Below are positions 43,706-53,102 of a stretch of DNA of 64,000 nt, one piece after another (position 1 is the first letter of the stretch; the number at the start of each line of letters is the position of its first letter). The position numbers were made by a program, and so were the translations under genes. This DNA is from Paracoccaceae bacterium. Its GTDB lineage: Bacteria > Pseudomonadota > Alphaproteobacteria > Rhodobacterales > Rhodobacteraceae. Under the pieces are notes generated by a model, which saw nothing but the letters and a program-made list of their open reading frames with translations, was not told where the DNA came from and did no database searches. The stretch is from the NCBI GenBank assembly GCA_029243395.1, contig JAQWSE010000013.1:186001-250000 (forward strand). The letters run 5' to 3'.

Positions 43706-44887
43706 CTAACTTGGCTTGAAATTGTTTAATCTTTCAAACATATCTTTTATCTCCGAGGTATTTATATTGGCAAAAGCAATTCTAATGTGCTTCTGTAGAT
43801 CATTATTATTTTGTGGAGTGAATGTTTTTTCAGGCAGAGTAAGTATTGCTTGATTTGAGAGTATTTTTTTGCAAATTATGTCCGAAGAGAAATTAAAAGG
43901 ATGCTCAACGTAGGCAAAATAAGCCCCACATCCTTTTAGTTTCCAATTACTCAGATTTTTAAAACCTTCTTGAATGGCATTTTTTCGATTTAATATTTCT
44001 GATCGTTCGTTTGCCAACCACTCAGATAATTTTTGCAAACCAAAAAGAGCTCCAATTTGTCCAAGCTGATTTGGGCAAATTGTTACAGAATCCAAGAATT
44101 TCTCTATTGCTTTCAATCGGCTTTCACTAGCTATTATTGCTCCAATTCTATGCCCGGTTAGGCGGTAAGATTTTGAAAATGAATAAAGGCTTACCAAAGT
44201 ATTTTCCCATTTATATTCCTTAAACAGGTTGTGAGTTGGATCGTGTCTGGAATGAAAGTCTCGATAGGTTTCATCCACAATTAGTAAGATATTATTCTTT
44301 TTTGCAATTCTATAGAAATCTAATAGCATTCTCTTCGGATATTCTACCCCTGTTGGATTATTCGGGGTTACCAATAATATTGCCTTTGTATTTTTGTCGA
44401 TTAGTTGCTGAGTTTGATTGAGTGGCGGTAACATTTTCTCATCAACTGGGAGTATATTTGTATTTATTGCGGCCATATCTAACCACATTTTATGGTTAAA
44501 ATACCAAGGGCTTGGGACTATTATGTTATCACCCGGACCAGCAACAGTTGCAATTGTTGCGCAGAAGGCCTGATTGCATCCTGATGTGATTCCAATGTTA
44601 CTAGATTCTATCTTTCCTTCATAAAGTTCTTTCCATTTTTTACTTAATTCATGTCGTAAATCTTCATTTCCTAATACTGGACCATAAAAATGGGCTTTAG
44701 GATTATTAATAGATGCATCTGCTATTGCTTGTCGAATTGCTTTGGGTGGAGGTTCGATAGGGGCTGCCTGACTTAAATTCATCAGTTCTAAATCTTTTGG
44801 AATTGCAGTATTTTCTAACCAATTGTACGCTTCAGTGATGGGCGATGAAAAAGTTTTTTTCATAAAAGGATTTAATGGGTATGTCAT
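43706..44887 (-). CDS. Class I/II PLP-dependent aminotransferase
   Basis: About 393 residues from the ATG at 44887 (a GTG at 44902 is possible). Fold-type I aminotransferase signatures: GITSGCNQAF, SPWYFNHKMWLD, VTPNNPTGV, IVDETYRDF, and the PLP lysine in SLYSFSKSYRLTGHRIG. The subtype is unclear; it looks like the aspartate/aromatic-type family Iab. It stands alone and marks the return to ordinary chromosomal genes. Confidence 0.9.
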   Translation of the reverse strand: MTYPLNPFMKKTFSSPITEAYNWLENTAIPKDLELMNLSQAAPIEPPPKAIRQAIADASINNPKAHFYGPVLGNEDLRHELSKKWKELYEGKIESSNIGITSGCNQAFCATIATVAGPGDNIIVPSPWYFNHKMWLDMAAINTNILPVDEKMLPPLNQTQQLIDKNTKAILLVTPNNPTGVEYPKRMLLDFYRIAKKNNILLIVDETYRDFHSRHDPTHNLFKEYKWENTLVSLYSFSKSYRLTGHRIGAIIASESRLKAIEKFLDSVTICPNQLGQIGALFGLQKLSEWLANERSEILNRKNAIQEGFKNLSNWKLKGCGAYFAYVEHPFNFSSDIICKKILSNQAILTLPEKTFTPQNNNDLQKHIRIAFANINTSEIKDMFERLNNFKPS

Positions 44888-44902
44888 TGGAATTATTCTC
44901 AC

Positions 44903-45225
44903 GTTTTAATTCTATTGAACTTGATCTTTTGCCGCCTAATCATAAGAGTTATGTATATATTTCGATATTAAAAATATCTAAGTTAAAATTCAGAACAGGT
45001 ACAATGATTATTGTAAGATCATTAATATTTGTCTTTACGGCCTAGACTTTGGGGAATAATAAAAAACATAGTTTATAAAATGCAAGCTGTATTTAGACTA
45101 TTCTACTAACCCATTAACGTGTTTATAAGCTAAATCTAATACAGCCGTTATGAGAAGGTCTTATGAGCCATGTGGATCTAAATTAGTATGGGAAATAAAT
45201 ATTTTTTCTGTGATGGATAATTGTT
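44903..45225. other. Intergenic region with one inverted repeat
   Basis: CTGTATTTAGA (45087) and TCTAATACAG (45135) pair with one bulge across 37 bases. No gene is seen. Presumably it holds divergent promoters for the aminotransferase and the GFA gene. Confidence 0.35.
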
Positions 45226-45612
45226 ATGATGAAAAAAGGGAAAGTTAGGGCATCATGCCACTGTGGATCAATCCAATTGGATGTTTCTCTGCCGTCAAAT
45301 GGATTAGACAAGATGATGCGTTGCAACTGCTCCATTTGTAGCAGGGGCAAGGGATTTGCAATGATTAGTGTTCCTTTGCAAAATGTTGAGATAATAGAGG
45401 GGAAAAAATCTATAGCAGAATACATTTTTAACACGGCGACTGCACCTCACTTTTTTTGTATAGTTTGTGGAATACACATTTACCATAAAAGTAGGACAAA
45501 CCCTGATTCTTATTGCATCAATGTAGCCTGCATAAACGGGGTCAATGTAAGAGATTATATTGATGTAGTCATAAATTTTGATGGTATAAACCATCCAAGT
45601 GATGTTTCTTAA
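45226..45612 (+). CDS. GFA (CENP-V/GFA) family zinc protein
   Basis: 128 residues. Zinc-binding cysteines are in the expected order: ASCHCGSIQLDV, MRCNCSICSRG and FFCIVCGIHIYH. The family was named for glutathione-dependent formaldehyde activation, but most members have no proven activity. No formaldehyde-oxidation genes are adjacent. Confidence 0.88.
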   Translation: MMKKGKVRASCHCGSIQLDVSLPSNGLDKMMRCNCSICSRGKGFAMISVPLQNVEIIEGKKSIAEYIFNTATAPHFFCIVCGIHIYHKSRTNPDSYCINVACINGVNVRDYIDVVINFDGINHPSDVS

Positions 45613-45687
45613 TTAATTTTACAAATTCTGTGCCATGATAATTGTCAAATTATTGGGTCTAATCCTTGGAAAACAAAAGATTTAGGG

Positions 45688-45741
45688 ATGGATTTAGAAG
45701 AAGTATACTTACGCCTGATACCAAATAGATTAGAAAATTAA
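45688..45741 (+). pseudogene. Truncated copy of the MDLEEVYLRQ micro-protein
   Basis: MDLEEVYLR is identical to copy 1 at 40699, after which the frame diverges and stops (17 codons in all). The DNA match runs through about 30 bases. A broken third copy of the family. Confidence 0.5.
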
Positions 45742-45849
45742 AGTACTAAAATTAATTACCAGAACAAAATAATTATCCAGCACGGGTGATTTTGAAAGCA
45801 GCAAGCACAGATAACAAGGCAAATTGAAAAAAATAAGGAGAATTATAGG

Positions 45850-46086
45850 ATGGTTTTTGATTGGCTAGCAGGAGGAGAACCTATTCAACAAACAAAGAAA
45901 AAGAATTCTATTAAATACGAATATTGTGTATGGCAGTCATATCATTCATTTGGAATTGGTTTGAAAGATTTGAAAGAGCCAAATGAATTGGGAAATAAAG
46001 GATGGGAGTTAGTTTCTGTAACCACAGCATTGACCGACAAAGACCCCCATGACAACTTTTTCTTCAAGAGATTAAAAGAGGAATAA
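45850..46086 (+). CDS. DUF4177-like small protein
   Basis: 78 residues; aaggag precedes the ATG. The segment KYEYCVWQSY...LNELGNKGWELVSVTT...FFFKR is the DUF4177 pattern (NEL-G-x-x-GWELVSV and a terminal FFFKR). Function unknown. Confidence 0.75.
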   Translation: MVFDWLAGGEPIQQTKKKNSIKYEYCVWQSYHSFGIGLKDLKEPNELGNKGWELVSVTTALTDKDPHDNFFFKRLKEE

Positions 46087-46169
46087 AATTAGAATGAAAC
46101 TTATCAAGTTCTTCAATTATTTGAAAGTTATGTGTTTGTTTTCAAAAGATAATATTTCTTCTCGGCGGC

Positions 46170-46976
46170 TTGGAAAAATTCTATGGAAAGGCTTTTTACA
46201 GGGTGTTTAAACCATTTAGACTTCTTAAAAAAAGATTAAAGCACGAATTATTAACACAGTATAGTGTCACAATTATTAAGAAATCAGATAGTTTTGATTT
46301 TTGCGCACATGATGAGGCTTACACTATAATTGAAGGCAAAGTGTTGTCGCATGGTGACCGTAATTTACCTCAAACTTTAAAAACAGATGATCCTATTGGA
46401 TTTGCTCAAGCTATTGTTAATAAAAAAGAATTGTTAACATATAAGAGATTTTGGGATCTAAAGCTATTAACTATTCCAGGAAAGGAAGTCAGGGAGTGTG
46501 CAAATTCATCTAGTATTATAGTGCAATCAATTATTAGGTTTTGCCTGGGTAGAATTCTAGGTGATGGCAAGACAAGGGGACATCATTTGTTTGAGGAAAG
46601 TTTTATTCAAAAAAATTGGGATAAAGTTCGTACTTTTAATTTTCAAGAAGGAGATAAGATCTTTCTGAAGGGACAACCTGCTAAATCACTTTATTACGTG
46701 GAAAAAGGGTCTGTAGATCTAATCGGTGATAATGGAAGACTATTTGCAAAAGTTACAGTTGGAGAATCTTTTGGAGAGGCTGCGATCCTGAGACAACGCT
46801 ATCGAAAGAATTCTGCGATAGCTACTGAGCCAACAGTACTCTATTTGATAGATGGGGAATACTTGATTGCAGAAGTGGATAAAGATCAACTCTTGGCTAA
46901 ATTTGTTCTTCTCAATTTGATTAAACAAGTTGAATTAATGAACCAACTAAGAAAGGCAGATGATTTTTTAACTTAG
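46170..46976 (+). CDS. Protein with a C-terminal cyclic-nucleotide-binding-like domain
   Basis: 268 residues. From about residue 155 a cNMP-binding jelly-roll is visible: FQEGDKIFLKGQPAKSLYYVEKGSVDLI and the phosphate-binding cassette region GESFGEAAILRQRYRKNSAIA. The N-terminal ~150 residues (with GDRNLPQTLKTDDPIGFAQA) match nothing I know. No DNA-binding helix-turn-helix follows, so it is not a CRP-type regulator. The start is TTG with a poor ribosome-binding site. Confidence 0.75.
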   Translation: MEKFYGKAFYRVFKPFRLLKKRLKHELLTQYSVTIIKKSDSFDFCAHDEAYTIIEGKVLSHGDRNLPQTLKTDDPIGFAQAIVNKKELLTYKRFWDLKLLTIPGKEVRECANSSSIIVQSIIRFCLGRILGDGKTRGHHLFEESFIQKNWDKVRTFNFQEGDKIFLKGQPAKSLYYVEKGSVDLIGDNGRLFAKVTVGESFGEAAILRQRYRKNSAIATEPTVLYLIDGEYLIAEVDKDQLLAKFVLLNLIKQVELMNQLRKADDFLT

Positions 46977-47108
46977 CCCATTATCTGGTTAAAATTACCA
47001 ATAAATTATGGATTATTGGATAAAGTACTGTTAAAAAGTTTTTTGACCTTAATTATGGCAAATTGTTGTCTCACTACAAAAGTATTCTTAATTTGTACGG
47101 AAAACGAT

Positions 47109-47558
47109 ATGAATAAAATTTATATTGATGCTGATGCCTGCCCAGTTAAGGAGGAAGTTTATAAAGTGGCAATCAGAAATAAAATTGAAGTAATTGTGGT
47201 TTGCAACGGGGGTATAAGGCCACATCAGCATCCCCTGATAAATATTGTGACAGTAAACCAAGGTTTGGATGTAGCGGATGATTGGATTGCAGCTAACGTA
47301 ATCACTAAAGATTTAGTAGTGACTGATGATATCCCGTTAGCGGCTAGATGCGTAAAGAAAGGAGCTAACGTCATTAAATTTGATGGAAAAATACTTGATA
47401 GTTCTAATATAGGAGCAGTATTAGCTACTAGAAATTTGCTTACAGAAATAAGAGGTGCAAATCCTTTTTTTAAAGGCAAGGGAAAAGAATTTTCAAATAG
47501 GGACAGATCAAAATTTTTGAATGCATTGGATTCTGAACTTAGCAAAAGCTTTTTATAA
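47109..47558 (+). CDS. UPF0178 (YaiI/YqxD) family protein
   Basis: 149 residues. The N-terminus MNKIYIDADACPVKEEVYKVA is the family hallmark, so the ATG at 47109 is the start even though the frame is open further upstream. The conserved VTDDIPLAARCVKKGA and FSNRDRSKF segments are present. PIN/NYN-like fold; biological role unknown. Confidence 0.92.
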   Translation: MNKIYIDADACPVKEEVYKVAIRNKIEVIVVCNGGIRPHQHPLINIVTVNQGLDVADDWIAANVITKDLVVTDDIPLAARCVKKGANVIKFDGKILDSSNIGAVLATRNLLTEIRGANPFFKGKGKEFSNRDRSKFLNALDSELSKSFL

Positions 47559-47573
47559 AGGAGTAATAAGAGA

Positions 47574-47954
47574 GTGGAAAAAATATTTGTATCCCACATT
47601 AAACATTGTAGGTGGCAACAAAGATTAGAATTTAGAAATTTTCGATGGAAATATTTGGTAGATAGTTCAGAGAACAATTGCCATGGTTTGTCCTGTGGTT
47701 TAGTTGAAATTCCAGTTGGAGAGGAACTGGAATTACATTCCCATTCTCCGCAAGAAATTTATCTAATTCGTTCTGGTGAAGGCCTTCTCTTAAGGGGTGA
47801 CTTGGAGAATAAAAAATTGTCGAAAGATTCTATAGTTTATATACCCGGAAAACAGTCTCATGGTTTAAGAAATTCAGGAAAGGTTCCTTTAGAGGTGATA
47901 TGGATATTTCCTACAGACTGTTGGGAAGACGTAAAGTATGTTTTTGACAAATAA
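47574..47954 (+). CDS. Single-domain cupin protein
   Basis: 126 residues. GTG start with aaaggag upstream. Cupin motifs are GEELELHSHSPQEIYLIRSGEG and SIVYIPGKQSHGLRNSG, with His, His, Glu and His available for metal. It lies 15 bases after the UPF0178 gene, so they probably share a transcript. No substrate can be proposed. Confidence 0.82.
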   Translation: MEKIFVSHIKHCRWQQRLEFRNFRWKYLVDSSENNCHGLSCGLVEIPVGEELELHSHSPQEIYLIRSGEGLLLRGDLENKKLSKDSIVYIPGKQSHGLRNSGKVPLEVIWIFPTDCWEDVKYVFDK

Positions 47955-48048
47955 CAGGATAAAGATACTTTTAACTCGGTAGTTATAATTTGGCACTGTA
48001 GTTATTTCATGTTACGCTTGTGTATTAACGGTAAAATATTGGAATAAG

Positions 48049-48474
48049 ATGAGAAATCAGAACAAAAAAAAAGTAAAGCACCTTATATACAGTTCTAACC
48101 CGGTTGGCTTTGATGACAATGTCATAAAGGAAATTTTGGCTGTTTCTAGGGATAACAATACAAAAAACGATATAACTGGTGCGCTGATTTATCGACAGGA
48201 TTTGTATCTTCAGTTTCTAGAAAGACCAGAGGATGAAGTTGACAACACTTATAAAAAAATCATGACTGATAAAAGGCATAATGATTTGCACAAATTAAGT
48301 GAAAGCATCGATTCTAGGCGATTATTTTCTACTTCGGCTATGAGAGGAGATCCAGTCGAGACTTGGATGTGGTCCTATGAAGAAGTCAAAGGCGGCCTCC
48401 TGAAGAATCTATCTGCAGAAGAGGCCAGTGCAGCATTTGAAAAATTTTCTAAAAATGTGGATCAGTTTAATTAG
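48049..48474 (+). CDS. BLUF-domain blue-light photoreceptor protein
   Basis: 141 residues, essentially one BLUF domain. Key flavin residues are in place: the tyrosine in LIYSSNP, the asparagines in SRDNNTKNDITGALIY and the glutamine in LYLQFLERP. RRLF in the last strand is followed by TSAMRGD instead of the common W-S-M. There is no attached output domain, so it must signal through a partner protein. The conventional effectors (EAL, cyclase or anti-repressor) are not adjacent. Confidence 0.9.
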   Translation: MRNQNKKKVKHLIYSSNPVGFDDNVIKEILAVSRDNNTKNDITGALIYRQDLYLQFLERPEDEVDNTYKKIMTDKRHNDLHKLSESIDSRRLFSTSAMRGDPVETWMWSYEEVKGGLLKNLSAEEASAAFEKFSKNVDQFN

Positions 48475-48846
48475 TTTCTAAAAACCTATTGGGAGAAATT
48501 CTTTATTTTGAATTCCTAGGTTAAAAGATAGATCTGTCTAAACTTTCTAATTGTGTAGTAAGATCTTGTCACTAGCATTAAATTTATTAATTCAAGCGTA
48601 TTGTGTGATTAAGCTCCAATATTTAGACCTTTCTTAACTAAAGTCACATAATCTAATTTATAGAGTATTCCTTAAATAGTGTGCTTGGCACATTTCCTAT
48701 ATAGAATAATATTGACTTAACCGTATATCTTTAATCAGTTCTCTAACTTGTGTTATGAAAATTAATACAATATCGCTTGCTTTTTATTTATTGATTTAAT
48801 ACACAGAATTTCTAACACTAAGATCTGTATCTATAATAAGGAAATT
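48475..48846. other. AT-rich intergenic region
   Basis: No gene or structured RNA that I can support between the BLUF gene and the cspA-type promoter. Confidence 0.4.
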
Positions 48847-48876
48847 TTGACAAGCTGCACATTTAGATAATAATAA
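48847..48876 (+). promoter_or_regulatory. Likely promoter of the cold-shock gene
   Basis: TTGACA (48847-48852) followed at about 18 bases by TAATAA, giving a leader of roughly 90 bases before the ATG. Confidence 0.5.
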
Positions 48877-48908
48877 ATTGGGATGTCCAGATATTTTAAT
48901 CCAGGTTT

Positions 48909-48945
48909 TCACTTTTTTGTGATCAGGCAATGGTGATAGGTCACC
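48909..48945 (+). promoter_or_regulatory. Structured cold-shock mRNA leader
   Basis: Two small hairpins in the leader: tcac-tttttt-gtga (48909-48922) and ggtga-tagg-tcacc (48932-48945). Cold-shock mRNAs often use leader structure to control translation with temperature. Confidence 0.4.
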
Positions 48946-48974
48946 TACTTACTTAATTTTTAAAGGAAAATAAA

Positions 48975-49184
48975 ATGGCAAATGGAACGGTAAAATGGTT
49001 TAACACAGCAAAGGGGTATGGCTTTATCGCTCCGGAAGATGGATCTAAGGATGTCTTTGTTCATATTACGGCACTAGAGAAGGCTGGTTTGAGAAGGTTA
49101 GATGATGGTCAAAAAGTGACTTTTGAACTAGCTACAGAAAAAGGAAAAACATCTGCTGTCCATATTCAATTGCAAGATGATTAA
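48975..49184 (+). CDS. CspA-family cold-shock protein
   Basis: 69 residues. Both RNA-binding motifs are present ([11 protein letters not shown] and VFVHI), along with the N-terminal NGTVKWFN. Single-stranded nucleic-acid chaperone. aaagga precedes the ATG. The stop is followed by a weak aacca/tggtt hairpin. Confidence 0.95.
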   Translation: MANGTVKWFNTAKGYGFIAPEDGSKDVFVHITALEKAGLRRLDDGQKVTFELATEKGKTSAVHIQLQDD

Positions 49185-49478
49185 CCAATTTTGGTTCTTT
49201 GATGCTCAATTAATGAGTGTCATTTCCATTTGAAACAATTCGTCTGGGTAAAACCTTAAAATTTTTGTCTTTAGGTGATCATAAAGCGGTTGCCTAAAGA
49301 AAATCATTGGCTCTTAGGACTATAAAGGGAGACTCGGTTGATGGAGTACTCCTTATCCATGGTTTGTAGTGTATTCTATATCTAAAGAAAATATCTGTGA
49401 CTGATTAGTTATTGGATCTTAGGGAAAAATAATAGCAAATTTCAATAAGACATTAGTTTCCCAGGATTTGATTAGGTT

Positions 49479-49631
49479 ATGAAAATAACGAGAGATCAAA
49501 CAAGAATGAAGGATTCCGTTAGATATACTGATGGTGTGGGCTATTTTAGAATTAATGATGCTTCAAAAGTGGCATGCTTAATGCAAGTTTTCTGTCACAG
49601 AAAACAGGGTGGGAATTGTCATGAAAGCTGA
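49479..49631 (+). CDS. Possible 50-residue protein, unknown
   Basis: ATG with an aggattt-like purine stretch upstream. The product includes YTDGVGYFRINDASKVACLM and ends HRKQGGNCHES. It overlaps the next small ORF. No family recognised. Confidence 0.3.
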   Translation: MKITRDQTRMKDSVRYTDGVGYFRINDASKVACLMQVFCHRKQGGNCHES

Positions 49632-49791
49632 GATCGGTGCAAAGTCAAAAAAGTTGATAGAAGACAAATTATTCTTTAAATTTGTTTCTTTCAATAAGGC
49701 AAATGAAGAAGAAATAAAAAAAACCATAGCTTTAACAAATTTTCTTAAGGAAGATGGAGAGCGGATTATGCATTCAAAAAAGGCAAAATAG
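49621..49791 (+). CDS. Possible 56-residue basic protein, unknown
   Basis: ATG preceded by agggtggg. Lysine-rich, helix-like (KSKKLIEDKLFFKFVSFNKA then EEEIKKTIALTNFLKEDGER). Too short to assign. Confidence 0.4.
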   Translation: MKAEIGAKSKKLIEDKLFFKFVSFNKANEEEIKKTIALTNFLKEDGERIMHSKKAK

Positions 49792-50045
49792 TCTTACATA
49801 TTCTTTAACTGTCTTGATCAGTATTTCTATCTACCCATCAAATATGTGTAATAACTTGATACTTCATAAGCTGTGTCTTTTCTCTGGTTATTTTTAAAAT
49901 TTTGAGTGTGTTTCTAGTTATAGCTAAAAATATGGTTATGTGATAAGGAATTTGTGTAGTCGAATAAAATTTGCATGTGAGGAATTAGGGTTAAACCTAG
50001 GAAGAATTAGTAACTTTTCTCTATATTGGTACTATTTTAATAAAG

Positions 50046-50408
50046 ATGGAATCATATCAACTAATTATTAAATTAAATTGTACTATCAAAATTAGGGTTG
50101 GCAAATTAGGGGTTTATGAATTTTTTAAAGGGTTCTACGTTTATACCGGTTCGGCTAAGAAGAACATGGAATCTAGAATTGAAAGACATTTAAAGAAGTC
50201 TAAGAAACTTCATTGGCATATAGATTATTTGCTTACAGACATAAATACAAATATAATTCCCGTAAAAAGGGCGCTAGATAGTGAATGCAAGCTGAATGAA
50301 AAGGGGAAGGGGAAGGTACTTGTTCCAGGCTTTGGCAGTTCAGATTGCATAAACAAATGTGTGTCGCATTTAAAATTTATTGAATCATACAATTATTTAT
50401 CTTTGTAA
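50046..50408 (+). CDS. DUF123 (GIY-YIG-related) family protein
   Basis: 120 residues. Matches DUF123: [22 protein letters not shown] (GIY-YIG-like core, with YVYTGSA), [20 protein letters not shown] and VPGFGSSDC. The family is related to GIY-YIG nucleases and is sometimes fused to endonuclease III. A DNA-related role is likely but unproven. Confidence 0.88.
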   Translation: MESYQLIIKLNCTIKIRVGKLGVYEFFKGFYVYTGSAKKNMESRIERHLKKSKKLHWHIDYLLTDINTNIIPVKRALDSECKLNEKGKGKVLVPGFGSSDCINKCVSHLKFIESYNYLSL

Positions 50409-50557
50409 TTGGCCGAAAATAGGCTGTATAAAGAAATTTATATTTGTGTTTTCTGGTAACAGGAAATTTGACCTTTGAAGCACTAGGCTTGTTGAATGGG
50501 AGTTAAAAAAGCATTAAATTTGTAGACCAGGGGGAAATATATTGTGGATGGTGATGT

Positions 50558-50782
50558 ATGATTAGGCTTTTGATGATAGGACTAATTATCATAGTTTTTA
50601 TTTGGATCTTGAATAATTTTTACTACAAAAATAAAACGCCCTTATTAAGAAAGATTAACCCTGCACTTAGAGTGCTGTTTTTTCTATTACTACTGCTTGT
50701 AGCTTTCAAATTATTTCCCAAATTAGGACTTAATCCATTGCTGGTACTTCAAAAGTTACCAACATTACTCGGGATCATTTGA
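50558..50782 (+). CDS. Small two-helix membrane protein
   Basis: 74 residues with two hydrophobic helices (LLMIGLIIIVFIWIL and LRVLFFLLLLLVAFKLF) and a basic linker. Resembles the short hypothetical membrane proteins common in alphaproteobacteria; no function known. Confidence 0.6.
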   Translation: MIRLLMIGLIIIVFIWILNNFYYKNKTPLLRKINPALRVLFFLLLLLVAFKLFPKLGLNPLLVLQKLPTLLGII

Positions 50783-50955
50783 TTTGATTGGAGTAGTGAG
50801 ATGAAAATGATTAATATCAAGTTCATAAAATCATGGTTGCAAGTGTGGTGAATTCGAACTACGCATATTTAATCCTGATAAATTCATAGATTTTATATAT
50901 GGTTTTCATATGATTGTAGTTGTTGAAGAAGAACCTATTAAGTATTTTTAAGGCT

Positions 50956-52065
50956 ATGGTAAATAAAAAAAAGACCGGGTTCTTCTGGAATGAAAAATGT
51001 TTTTGGCATGGAGCCGGAAACTTTGCGTTTCTTGTACCAGTCGGAAAATGCGTAGAACCCTCTAGCACATCTCGTTTTCCAGAAACTCCTGAAAGTAAGA
51101 GAAGATTGAAAAATCTTATTGAAATCAGCGGTTTATCAAATGATTTGGATGTTGTTTCTGTAACTAAAAGAGTATCCTATCAAGATCTTTTTGCAGTTCA
51201 TACAAAGGCTTATATTAAAAAATTTAAAGAACTCTCTGATCAAGATGGTGGAGAACTAGGGCTTAGGGCTCCTTTCGGCCCAGGAGGATTTGATATTGCG
51301 TGTATTTCGGCCGGTTTGGTAAAAGAAGCTTTATTTTCAGTATTGAACGGTAAACATCAACATAGTTATGCTCTTTCAAGACCTCCTGGTCATCATTGTT
51401 TAGCAGATTTTCCAAATGGTTTTTGCTTGCTAAATAATATAGCTATTGCGGTTGAATCCGCGATTCAGGCCAAAAAAGTGGAAAGAGTTGCTATTGTTGA
51501 TTGGGATGTTCACCATGGAAATGGTACTGAAAAAATATTTTACAATAGAGCAGATGTTCTCACCATATCCATTCATCAAGAACGAAATTATCCTACTGAT
51601 AGTGGGCATATAAATGACTTGGGTGGACCAGGGGCTCATTTATCAAACTTAAATATTCCTCTCTTCCCTGGAGGAGGACACTCCGTTTATACTTATGCAT
51701 TTGATAAGATTGTTATTCCAAAAATAAAAAAATTTCAGCCAGATATTGTTATTGTTGCTTGTGGTTTTGATGCTTCGGGAGTAGATCCCTTGTCTCGGAT
51801 GTTGTGTGGTTCAAATACTTTTGCAGATTTAACTGAAAGATTAATAGATTATGTAGATAGTGGATTAGTTTTTGCTCACGAAGGGGGTTATAGTGAATTG
51901 CATGTGCCCTTTTGTGGCCATTCTGTTTTGCAAACGCTCAGTAGGTCAGCTGTGATTGTCGAGGATCCTCTGGCTAATCGTATTAATTCACAACAACCAG
52001 ACATTATTTTTAATAATTTGCAATATGAGAGAATTAATGAAATAGCTGATTTGCATGAGCTTTAA
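50956..52065 (+). CDS. Histone-deacetylase-family hydrolase (acetylpolyamine amidohydrolase type)
   Basis: 369 residues from the ATG at 50956; the family's N-terminus (KTGFFWNEKCFWHGAG) follows it, so the TTG at 50920 is less likely. Zinc and catalytic residues are visible: SRPPGHHCLADFPNGFCLLNN, DWDVHHGNG, GFDASGVDPL and HEGGYSE. Bacterial members deacetylate polyamines or other N-acetylated small molecules. It is alone in its transcription unit. Confidence 0.9.
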   Translation: MVNKKKTGFFWNEKCFWHGAGNFAFLVPVGKCVEPSSTSRFPETPESKRRLKNLIEISGLSNDLDVVSVTKRVSYQDLFAVHTKAYIKKFKELSDQDGGELGLRAPFGPGGFDIACISAGLVKEALFSVLNGKHQHSYALSRPPGHHCLADFPNGFCLLNNIAIAVESAIQAKKVERVAIVDWDVHHGNGTEKIFYNRADVLTISIHQERNYPTDSGHINDLGGPGAHLSNLNIPLFPGGGHSVYTYAFDKIVIPKIKKFQPDIVIVACGFDASGVDPLSRMLCGSNTFADLTERLIDYVDSGLVFAHEGGYSELHVPFCGHSVLQTLSRSAVIVEDPLANRINSQQPDIIFNNLQYERINEIADLHEL

Positions 52066-52186
52066 CCAACTTTTGAAGTTTTAATTGAGTACTTAGCTGA
52101 AATTAGACAAAGGGCGTCTGGAATAACCTTAACTCTAGCAAACGGTAGAATTCTGTTTGGACTTTAATAGAGGGAGTAATGTTTAA

Positions 52187-53059
52187 ATTAGGAACGGTGA
52201 GCAAACTATTAAATCTGCTAGGCATAGCCTCATTTTTGCAGCATTCATTATAAGTTTTAGTGGGCTAATCATAAGAAATATTGAGAGTGCTGGTTCTTGG
52301 ACGATCATATTTTATAGAGCGATGGCTTTTACATTCGCTGTATTTTGCTATGCACTATTTAAACACCGATCGAAAGTCTTTCAACAGTTTAGTCATGTAG
52401 GCAGACTAGGAGTGGCAGGGGGGATAATTTTAGGTTTAACAAATATTACATATATTGTAGCAATCACCAATACCACAGTTGCTAACACTTTGTTTACTGT
52501 TAGTTTAATACCTTTTATTTCTGCATCACTAGCATTTCTATTAATAAAGGAAAGAATTCCAATGACCACGGTCTTGGCTATGTTTGTGGCTTTATTAGGA
52601 ATTATTGTCATGTTTCGCGGTAGTATTGTTCAAGGCCAATTATTTGGAAATTTAATGGCATTAATAACAGCCTTTTTATTTTCTACTTTTGCTGTCTTAA
52701 TAAGAATTAATAAGAAAATTGAAATGTTACCTAGTCTTATTATTGGTGGAATGGTAAGTCTTTTGGTAGCACTTGTGGTCACTCAAATTAAGCTAGAGGC
52801 TTCTCTTCATGACATTTTGTTATGTTTCGTATTGGGGGGGGCATTGTCGGGTTTTGCCAACACCGTTTTCACACTGGCTACTAGGTATGTAGCAGCTGGT
52901 GAAGCCACATTTTATATGTTTATTGAATTTGCCTTAGGGCCCTTCTGGGTTTGGCTTTTTGTTTACGAAAAACCTTCAAATACTACATTATATGGCGGCT
53001 TAATTATTTTCTCTGCACTCTTAACCAAGGTAATTGCAGATAGTCGGAAAGTTATATAA
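52187..53059 (+). CDS. EamA/DMT-superfamily permease, start codon not canonical
   Basis: From the first ATG in frame (52322) the protein has 245 residues, but the frame upstream encodes the missing first helix (LIFAAFIISFSGLIIRNIES) and has no ATG, GTG or TTG back to a stop. An ATT at 52187 lies 10 bases after gggag and would give a 290-residue, full-length permease. The visible ATG at 52179 is only 2 bases from that site and is in another frame. Either ATT initiation or a one-base indel near 52185 explains this. Ten helices; likely metabolite exporter. Confidence 0.8.
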   Translation: MRNGEQTIKSARHSLIFAAFIISFSGLIIRNIESAGSWTIIFYRAMAFTFAVFCYALFKHRSKVFQQFSHVGRLGVAGGIILGLTNITYIVAITNTTVANTLFTVSLIPFISASLAFLLIKERIPMTTVLAMFVALLGIIVMFRGSIVQGQLFGNLMALITAFLFSTFAVLIRINKKIEMLPSLIIGGMVSLLVALVVTQIKLEASLHDILLCFVLGGALSGFANTVFTLATRYVAAGEATFYMFIEFALGPFWVWLFVYEKPSNTTLYGGLIIFSALLTKVIADSRKVI

Positions 53060-53102
53060 TGATCCCCATGAAGATTCATGATTTTAAATATTGTCTGAAG
53101 GA

